A stretch of DNA of 64,000 nucleotides from Basidiobolus meristosporus CBS 931.73 (Eukaryota > Basidiobolomycota > Basidiobolomycetes > Basidiobolales > Basidiobolaceae), in the NCBI GenBank assembly GCA_002104905.1, contig MCFE01000448.1:1-64000 (forward strand), written 5' to 3'. A program made the position numbers and the translations under genes. Of the stretch, positions 56,268-64,000 are shown in pieces; position 1 is the stretch's first letter; each line of letters opens with the position of its first letter. The notes under the pieces were generated by a model. It was not told the origin of the DNA. It saw nothing but the letters and a program-made list of their open reading frames with translations, and ran no database searches.

Positions 56268-57071
56268 TGTGGTAGGGTAAACATACCTCCCACAGACAAG
56301 TTTATTCATATAGTCATTATGATATACTTATCCATATTTTATCTTATCAGTATTATCCCATTCTTCTTTTGCCCATATTATCAGTATTATCCCCATATGA
56401 TGTTTACCCTGATTAGTTATTAGCATTAGTTATCCCAGATGTTATTTAGCTTTGTGATCAGTAGATGTATCTATATAAGGCAAGTACCCGCGTCAGTACC
56501 CGTGACACATGACCTAGGTCTGTGTTACCATCCCTACCATTTCAATACCATATATGGTATTTCTATGTTGCACAGGTTTCAGACTACTGATTCCTGATTG
56601 GTTGAGAGTGCTGTGCCTTTTAGAACCTTCCAGGACATTCTTAGCATATTTTTAGCTCATAGTGATGTCATCAAGAATTCCACTGATACCTAGAATCTTC
56701 TAGAACCTTGTCATTAGTAATCACTTGGCAATCAGGAAAAGTATTTAAGGGAAAGCAATCCCTCATCAATAAATCATCCCTTCTATCAGTAACACTTCTA
56801 CCTTATTGATTAGCAGTTGATCACTGCACCTGCCTTCAACAGTACATCTCAGACCTGCCATCAAGGAGCTTTTCAGGGTAGTGCACAAGACACACAGAGG
56901 CCTTTGGAGACACTTGGAGCACCTAGGAAGCTAGAGAAGCAGGAGCTTTTACCATAGTGACATATTGACAAAGACACCAGCAGTTTAGACACAGAGGTTA
57001 TTGCACCCATCAGACACCTCACACACCTTGAGTTGTGTAGCTTCTCCAAGGAGTACCTCTACACCACCACA
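56268..57071 (+). repeat. 3' LTR of the Gag-protease element
   Basis: 804 bp, no difference to the 5' LTR found by eye, preceded by a purine-rich tract and followed by GCGG. Confidence 0.9.
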
Positions 57072-58370
57072 GCGGTATCCCTCTTCATTTTCACTTTGAA
57101 GTACCTTCAATTTACATACAGTTTGTGGTTCTGCTTTACTCTTGAAGTGCTTGTTCATCTCTACGGCCTCAACCTTTCTCTTGAGGAAGTACATCTAAGC
57201 AAATACTGTCTTCTCATCAATAAATGTTATAAAATATTTCTTGGCTGCAAAGCAGAGTGTTCTCATGGGCCCATATATATTGGAGTGCACAATATCCAGC
57301 ATTCTGGTGATATTGATGCCTTCTGAGCTCCTGAAGTGTTGCTTAACTTGCTTGCCATATGAAAATCCCTTACTGACACTCAATTTAATTGTAATTCCAC
57401 AGTTAGGGCACATTGAAACTGGTAGATAATGTGATCTCTGATTCCCATAGCTAATTTTTGTCCATTTTAATGCAATGTTGAGTAGCTTAGCTTAGTCAAA
57501 ATAAGCTTCAGTCCCTGAGTAGTTGCTTTATTGACTGAGAATAGTTTCTTAACTATTCTAAGAACATAGAGCATGTCAGTTGGTTTGCTGTTGTCACCCT
57601 TGAGATATCACACCTATTTGTGAGCCTTTCTGAGCTAAATTAAGCATTATCTTCAGTTTTCTCTGCTTGATTATTACATGTGAGTTTCTCATGAAGAAGT
57701 CTTCCTTGGATATAGTTCAGCATCAGTTTGTGTCCTCTACTTTCAAAAGAAAGTATTGGTGGCCCATACTTGCCTGGTAAGCTGCAAAGCAGACAAAGTG
57801 TCTCTTCTTTGTCATCTTCACCAGCATTAATACTGTTTAATACTTCTGCAAGTGTCTCCATCCTGGTATTCAGTTGTAGCACTTCATCATCCAGCTTCTT
57901 CCTCATATTAAAGAGCTTTTGCCTTAATTAAAGCTTCTTGACACTGACTCTGCTCTAAGAGTCTTCTCTAAGAACTCCCAAGTAGCTTTGGCAGTATTTG
58001 AAGCACAAATTTGTGCAATGACAGAATCTTGCTCTGTGATACATATGGCATTAATGGCCTTTGTATTCTCCTCAGGAAACTACTCAATCTACTATGCTGC
58101 TTCATTGTGCTCAACTTCTCTTCCAGTTACCATATTCCATAACTATTTTTTGTCAAGGTGGGTCTGCATCTTGATTCTCCAAAGTCAGCAGTTCTTCCCA
58201 TCAAACCTCTCCTTTACAGGGAAGATGTTTATGTTGTTCAAGATCATAGATCAGAAAGAATGTGGCAAAGTTAGAGCTGCAAATAAGTCCTACAGTGACT
58301 AAGATTAGTCTTTGTTGGTTAAGTGAGCTTTTAGCTGCTGGATGATGCCAAACAGTCTAATATCTTGACA

Positions 58371-58467
58371 GTTCACACTTTTAATTAGACCAAGTATACA
58401 TCTATACTCATGGATATATTCTTGGACCATTCCTTTCTGTCAAAGTGATGTCTGCTGGTGTGGACGC
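58371..58467. mobile_element. Retroelement fragment interrupted by a solo LTR
   Basis: The plus strand near 58.41-58.44 kb (GGACCATTCCTTTCTGTCAA) resembles 61.58-61.61 kb of the gypsy element (RT region, minus strand). It probably continues at 59272. Confidence 0.4.
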
Positions 58468-59271
58468 TGTGGTAGGGTAAACATACCTCCCACAGACAAG
58501 TTTATTCATATAGTCATTATGATATACTTATCCATATTTTATCTTATCAGTATTATCCCATTCTTCTTTTGCCTATGTTATCAGTATTATCCCTATATGA
58601 TGTTTACCCTAATTAGTTATTAGCATTAGTTATCCCAGATGTTATTCAGCTTTGTGATCAGTATATGTATCTACATAAGGCAAGTACCAGTGTCAGTACC
58701 CGTGACACATGACCTAGGTCTGTGTTACCATCCCTACCATTTCAATACCATATATGGTATTTCTATGTTGCACAGGTTTCAGACTACTGATTCCTGATTG
58801 GTTGAATGTGCTGTGCCTTTTAGAACCTTCCAGGACATTCTTGGTATATTTTTAGCTCATAGTGATGTCATCAAGAATTCCACTGATACCTAGAATCTTC
58901 TAGAACCTTGTCATTAGTAATCAATTGGCAATCAGGAAAAGTATTCAAGGGAAAGCATTCCCTCATCAATAAATCATCCCTTCTATCAGTAACACTTCCA
59001 CCTTATTGATTAGCAGTTGATCACTGCACCTGCCTTCAACAGTACATCTCAGACCTGTCATCAAGGAGCTTTTTAAGGTAGCGCACAAGACACACAGAGG
59101 CCTTTGGAGACACTAGGAACACCTAAGAAGCTAGTGAAGCAGGAGCTTTTACCATAGTGGCATATTGACAAACACACCAGCAGTTTAGACACAGAGGGCA
59201 TTGCACCCATCAGACACCTCACACACCTTGAGTTGTGTAGCTTCTCCCAGGAGTACCTCTACACCACCAAA
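58468..59271 (+). mobile_element. Solo LTR of the Gag-protease element family
   Basis: 804 bp, same length as the young LTRs with scattered substitutions. Flanks ACGC (58464-58467) and ATGC (59272-59275) fit a 4-bp duplication with one C-to-T change at a CpG. Both heat-shock-like arrays and the palindrome are retained. Confidence 0.85.
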
Positions 59272-59446
59272 ATGCTCAATTACATCCTAAATTTCCAACA
59301 TAAACTTATCCATGGTAGATAGTAAAGCATAATATCCTGGAGGAGGACTTGATCTTGTTGTGTCAACACCATAAGGCTACATCTGCCAAATAAGATAATG
59401 GTATTCCATAATGAAGGTTGTGGCTAATGACTCATTGGATTGCATC
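59272..59446 (-). mobile_element. Retroelement fragment plus left remnant of an older LTR
   Basis: Unassigned CpG-poor sequence; the last 50 bp (to 59446) resemble the middle of the 364-bp LTR (ATGACTCATTGGATTGCATC). The matching right part of that older LTR is at 62459-62520. Confidence 0.45.
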
Positions 59447-62400
59447 TGTTACAAGTCTTGGCATAAGAGTTGTAGTGGAATAGGGAGTTTAGTTAGTGTT
59501 ATATTCACTAAAACTTAAATTGGTTTTTATTGAGGTTCCAGCAGTTCCTTATATACACTTTGCCAGATCAATTGCCGACTAATTGTAACTCCTAATGTAG
59601 GCTGTGGCCAATGACTCATCTGATTGCATCATCATCACCCAACAAAATTCTATTTAATATATCTATTTCTGTCTGATAAGAATCTGCTGATTCATTTGCT
59701 GGCTAATGCTAGTGATTTGATAGATAATACTGATATACTGATAAGATAAACATATAAACAAATGCTTTGACTAAGAACTAACATTAACATTCAAGCAGTA
59801 GATCATAACATACTCCCCTAACAATGTTGAGAGGGTCCTCCTGAATCTCTTTTCTTGTGATACCAATATCCTGATGGTTCAGTATTATCAGCAAGTCTTG
59901 CAAGCTTCAGTCTGTCCCTATGCACTAAGTCTTCCTGGATATTGCCTTGTTTGTCCACCAGCTGGTAAATTGCAAATGGACATTCTCTGATGATCTTGAA
60001 TGGTCCTGTCCATTATGGCTTAAACTTCTTCCAAGTGTTGTTTCTCAGCAATACAAAGTTCCCAACTGTTAATGCCTCTGATGCCATAGTCTTTGCTTCA
60101 TCTTTTCTGCATTTTGAGATACTTTGGTCTGTGCCTCTTGACATCTTTGTTACAGAAGCTGGTGTCTACTTGGCTCACTTAGTTCATCTTCTAAGGTGTC
60201 TGTAAGCTCTGGTTGTGTGAGATCTCCTGGAATCCTTGGTTCACATCCAAACACCAAGTAAGATGGCAATTGTTGGGTGGTGTTGTGTACTCTGACTCTG
60301 CATGCAAAGAGTGCTTGGTCTATATACTCATCCCATCTACTGACAACTCCATTTGCATACTTGGTCAGCATTTTCCAAATAATTCATTTAACCACTCAGT
60401 AACTCCTTTAGTTCTGGGGTGATATGCCAAGGTTTTCAAGTGTTTGATCTGCTGCATTTCTATGTAAGCTTCCAATGTCTTTGCCATAAATTTGCACCAC
60501 TATCAGGCAGAATCTCTACAGGGCATCCAAGCTTCATAGGGATCTCATGGTAGATGAAACTTGCAACTTCTTGCTCACTGGCTATAGGTGCAGCTTTAGC
60601 CACTGGCCTTTTGGTGGTATGGTCTATTGCAACCAGGATTCAACAGGTGTATTTCCTGGTAGTTGGCAGTGTCCAATAAAGTCAATTACCCATCTCTCAA
60701 ATGGTCTTATGGGCTCCAAGGGAAAGAGTTCAGCAATTCTCTAAGCAATTCACTCCATCTAGTCATTCTTCTAAAGAGTACCTTCTGAATAAATATACTT
60801 GAGGGAGGCATAATCAGTCTTGTCAGTGCATTTAACGTCTTCAATAAAGCATCTCCATGTCTTCAAGCAGTGTATTATAGCAAGCATCTCCTTCTCATGC
60901 ACTGGATGGTTTTGTTCCGCTGAGTTCAGTTTCTTGGACTCAAAGGCAACTGGGTAGTCCTTTCCCTTGTTTTCTTGGCACAACACTTGACCAATTGCAT
61001 AATCTGAAGCATCTGTGCACAAAATAAACTCTTTTCTGAAGTCAGGTAATCTTAAGCTTAGCAGCTTAGCAAGTTCACTCTTGACCACCTGGAAGGTAGT
61101 CTCACCAGCTATGTCCCACTTGTAGGTATTGTTCTTCTTGAGGATATCAGTTAAAGGGGCTGCAATACTTTCAAAGGACTTGACAAATCTCCAATAATAG
61201 GAAACCATTCCCAGCAATGATCTGGCTCTATTATGCTATAGGACTGCTTCAGAATCTTGATAAGCTCAACTTTCTTAGGGTCTAAAGTCACTCCTGTGCT
61301 TGTCTCTATGTGTCCCAGATATGCAACATGTTCCTTGAAGAACTTGTACTTGGCTAGCTTGCCATATAGCTTGTTCTCTCTTAGCTTCTTCAAGACCATT
61401 TCAATGTGCACCTTGTGATCCTTTTCTGTCTTGATGTATATCAATATGTCACCTGGGTAGATTATCACAAACTTGTCAAAGTTCTCCTGGAAGTCAGTCT
61501 GCATAAGAGCCATGAATGTTGCAGGGGCATTGGTAAGACCAAACTCATGACTAAGTACTTGTAATGTCATATCTAGACATACTCTTGAACTATCCCTTTC
61601 TGTTCAAGAGTCTTCAATATTCCTCTTAGAAGAGTCTGCTGCTGTGGGGTTCTAAAGCATCCGGAGCGTCCAACACAGACTCATCCCAGGTAGAGATTGT
61701 GAAGAATCCCATCATGTTGGCAAACATGATCTTGTTGTGGTACCACAGTAAAGCTGCATCCACCTGGTAACAGACTTGACAATGTAACTTGCTTTCTGGA
61801 GCAATTCCCTTGACCTTGAAAGCTTCTTCAATCTGGAGGAACCAAGTTTTCAGGTTTTCATTGACTCTACCATGGTAGCAGTTGACCTTCACACTAAAGT
61901 TGATCTTGACAGGGTTTTGCTGGCTTTGGGCTACGGTAGTTGTTCCTTGTTGCTACTGACTAAGGATTTGGTGTAACAGTTGCTGCTGGGACAGGATTTG
62001 TTGCATGGCATTCTTCCATTCTTGGTTTCTGGCCATCTTGAGGGAGGCTTCTTCTTTCTTCAGGAGGGATGTTTCTGGTTATTGCTGCTACCAATGTTAC
62101 AAGTGTTGGTATAAGAGTTGTAGAGGAACAGGGAGTTTAGCTAGTATTGTACTTGCCAAACCTTGAACTGACTTTTATTGAGGTACCAGCATCTCCTTAT
62201 ATACATTTTACCAGATCCAATGCTTACTAATTGTATTTCCTAATGTAGGCTGTGGATGGTGACTCATTTGATTGCATCATCATCACCCAATAAGATTCTA
62301 TTTAACGTATCTATTTTTGTCTGATAAGGATTTGCTGATTCATTTACTGGCTAATGCTACTGATTTGACAGATAATACTGATATACTGATAAGCAAAACA

Positions 62401-62458
62401 TATAACTAATTGATCTAACTAAGAACTAAATTAAACATTCCAGCAGTAGATCATAACA
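59447..62458 (-). mobile_element. Ty3/gypsy element, old and internally deleted
   Basis: Two 364-bp LTRs (59447-59810 and 62095-62458) differ at roughly 45 positions by eye. On the minus strand, TTGGTAGCAGCAAT follows the 5' LTR (initiator tRNA-Met-type primer site) and TAGGGGAGTA precedes the 3' LTR. Leftward domains: Gag (61892-61626, WFLQIEEAFKVKGI), RT (61570-61151, FGLTNAPATFM), RNase H (61217-60771, ILCTDASDYAIGQVL), integrase (about 60.7-59.9 kb, VAIDHTTKRPVAKAAP and WDEYIDQALFACRV). Protease and the first part of RT are missing between 61626 and 61570. The catalytic YxDD has become YPGD in VIIYPGDILIY. It is inactive. Confidence 0.82.
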
Positions 62459-62520
62459 TATCATTAGCACCCAATAAGATTTTATTTAGCATATTTGCAT
62501 CTGTTTGATAAAGATCTGGT
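62459..62520 (-). mobile_element. Right remnant of an older 364-bp LTR
   Basis: ATCATTAGCACCCAATAAGATT onwards repeats the LTR sequence around 62270-62330. Together with the remnant ending at 59446 it shows that the gypsy element went into an older LTR of its own family. Confidence 0.5.
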
Positions 62521-64000
62521 CTTATTAGCACTGAAACACTGGGTACAGTTCACCAGACTTTTGTGGGCCCATGAGAATGCCAATCTTGGAGCCAAGAGAA
62601 ATTTTGGGACATTTGTTGAAAACCTGACAAGATATATATGGGTGTGCTTCCTAAGGACAAAAGATGAAGCTTTGGAGATGCTCAAGCACTTCAAGAGCTT
62701 GGTAGAACCATAAACAGCATGCAAATTAAGGATTCTTTGAAGAGACAATGGATGATAGTACCATTCTAAGGAGTTGGCAATATACTACACAACTGCCGGT
62801 ATACTTTGACATGTTGCTTTCCAACATACTCCAAAGCAAAATGGAGTAGTACAATGTGCATATTTGGCAATCCAAGTGATGGGAAGATGTGATCCTCATA
62901 ATACAGGTATAGACCGCAGGTTTTGGCTGAATTTGTGGCTATTGCAATATACATGAAGAATAGATGCCCATTAACAGCTCTGCATGAACCAACTTCCTTT
63001 TGAGCATGTACAGGTAAAAAATTAGACCTCTAGAGCCCCTGGATCTTTAAAGTGATGTTTTCTAGCACATCCCTGACACAAAAACTTCAAGCGGCAACTA
63101 CAATGTCAAGAAGGGACCTATGATTGCAATTGTCCAGATATCAAAGGGTACCAACTGTGTAGTGACAGAATTCAGAAGCGGATCAAGACCAGGAACACTG
63201 TATTTGAGGAAAATTCAGATTGCAATGCCATTAAAATCATTGACCAGCTATCCAATGATGCAATCACCACCCAATGCAGTTAAATATGGAAGAACTTCTG
63301 CTAGTTCCAGATCAGAACATGTTATCTTAGTACAGAGATATACCAGGGTTAGGGATGCTCCGGATCTTGATGGTAGACATCCAATGACCATCAAGAAGCT
63401 TATATTGCATATGTGCTAAACCTCAGAATCTTGAGCAGGCAATGCACAATCTAGTGCTACTTTGAAGCAACAAGCTGCAAAAGAGGAGTACCATTCACTA
63501 ATCAAGGCAACACATGGGAATTGGTCCATTGGGTAAGTGCAAGAAAGCTAATAGAATGTAGATGGATCCACAAGGTCAGGCTAGCCCCATAGAGCCCCAT
63601 TATATGTGTAAAGCTCAATTAGTAGCTAAAGTGTATTGTCAGGTCTTGGAACTTGACATTGGGGAAACATCTGCTTTTGTAGCCAGTTCTCAGTTAGGTC
63701 AATTTCTAGCCCTGGCAGCTTTTCACAGTCTAAATCTCCACCAAGTGGCTATGAAAACATTCTCTCTAAATAAGGACATGTACAAGTCTATATGAATGGG
63801 GCAACCAGAAGGTTTTGCTGATCCAAAAGGCCTCCATAAGGTGTGCAGATGTATTTCATCATTATATGGGCCTAAGCAAGCACTAAGAGCTTGATATAAA
63901 ATGATTAACACATATCTAGAAGATATTGGGTTTCTCTACAACACTGCAGATCACAGTTAACAAGTGATATATCTCAAAAAGGGAATGATTGTCTGGGTAC
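62521..64000 (+). mobile_element. Decayed Ty1/copia pol, plus strand, runs off the right edge
   Basis: Plus-strand reading gives integrase remnants (KDEALEMLKHFKSLVEP near 62.69 kb, HTPKQNGVVQCA near 62.83 kb, RRFWLNL), a linker, then RT beginning NTWELVH near 63.51 kb and ECRWIHKVRLAP, GQPEGFADPKGLHKVCRC and SLYGPKQALRA near 63.8-63.88 kb. Stops and frameshifts are frequent. It is a different copia family from the 41.6 kb element. Confidence 0.7.

Larger units (their letters stand above)
53455..57071 (+). mobile_element. Young non-autonomous LTR retrotransposon encoding only Gag-protease
   Basis: Two 804-bp LTRs (53455-54258 and 56268-57071) start TGTGGTAGGG and end CACCACCACA; I found no difference between them by eye. 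The 4-bp duplication is GCGG. One base after TAT following the 5' LTR, TTGGCACCCAACGTGGGG matches the primer site for a tRNA-Lys in retroviral terms with one change. A purine-rich CAAGTGGGGGGTGGA precedes the 3' LTR. The interior (2009 bp) holds a single frame of 618 codons with capsid-like Gag, zinc knuckle and aspartic protease, then only about 78 bp to the 3' LTR. There is no RT, RNase H or integrase. A diverged solo LTR of the same family is at 58468-59271. Confidence 0.92.
50369..58370 (-). mobile_element. Old Ty1/copia element with short LTRs, carrying three later insertions
   Basis: Short matching terminal repeats lie at 50369-50476 and 58261-58370 (about 110 bp; on the minus strand starting TGTTAAGATAC / TGTCAAGATAT), with a polypurine tract next to the former. 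Leftward reading gives Gag (57906-57640, NSINAGEDDKEETLCLL), the integrase zinc region and VHSNIYGPM (about 57.4-57.3 kb), integrase ending ...QSENEEGYR at 57.08 kb, resumed at 53.45 kb with EFAKYCLNTGLLQQS, RT at 52.6-51.7 kb, RNase H at 51.25-50.99 kb. It is interrupted by a Gag-protease element (53455-57071) and solo LTRs (52060-52428 and 50595-50943). Many stops show it is old. Confidence 0.8.

Overview
The window is fungal nuclear DNA. Five intron-bearing genes have short introns (about 54-81 nt) with GT..AG ends, and the families seen (Rab11/Ypt3, Num1/Mcp5-type cortical anchor, ankyrin-DIL protein, Ran1/Ksp1-type kinase) fit a filamentous fungus. The phylum cannot be fixed from sequence alone; a repeat-rich basidiomycete (rust-like) or a Mucoromycota/Endogonales-like lineage would both fit.

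Two compartments meet near 20.7 kb. From 1 to 20.3 kb the DNA is gene-bearing and CpG-containing: a truncated disordered protein with a possible Wapl-type N-terminus (minus, runs off the left edge), a Ser/Thr kinase (3266-4522), a multi-exon minus-strand gene resembling sororin (FGF motif, KEN box, sororin-like C-terminus; 5359-6939), a small secreted protein (9052-9345, minus), Rab11/Ypt3 (10035-10994, six exons), a Num1/Mcp5/ApsA-type PH protein (12217-15798, two exons) and an ankyrin-DIL protein (17550-20256, four exons). If the two minus-strand calls hold, two cohesin-release regulators with opposite actions lie within 7 kb of each other.

From about 21 kb to the right edge nearly everything is transposable-element DNA, AT-richer and almost free of CpG. 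The oldest layer is scrambled copies of a tnp2-type (EnSpm/CACTA-like) transposase and an unclassified companion coding repeat, called family X here, with 203-205 bp internal repeats. Into this are inserted fold-back elements with arms of about 345 bp (30901, 34627, 37811), an LTR pair without an interior (22385-23682, TSD AGGGA), a complete-length Ty1/copia element (41620-46118, TSD AAAAC) with a broken Gag-integrase region but an open RT-RNase H frame, decayed gypsy and copia elements, and solo LTRs of several families with visible target duplications.

The most interesting object is 53455-57071: an LTR element whose two 804-bp LTRs look identical by eye, with a 4-bp duplication (GCGG), inserted into an older copia integrase gene. 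Its interior of about 2 kb holds one intact 618-codon Gag-protease frame and no reverse transcriptase or integrase. The LTR carries two near-perfect heat-shock-element arrays upstream of a TATA-like box, and the open frame has a single CpG in 1857 nt. It looks like a recently active, trans-mobilised, possibly stress-induced Gag-protease element in a CpG-purged genome compartment.
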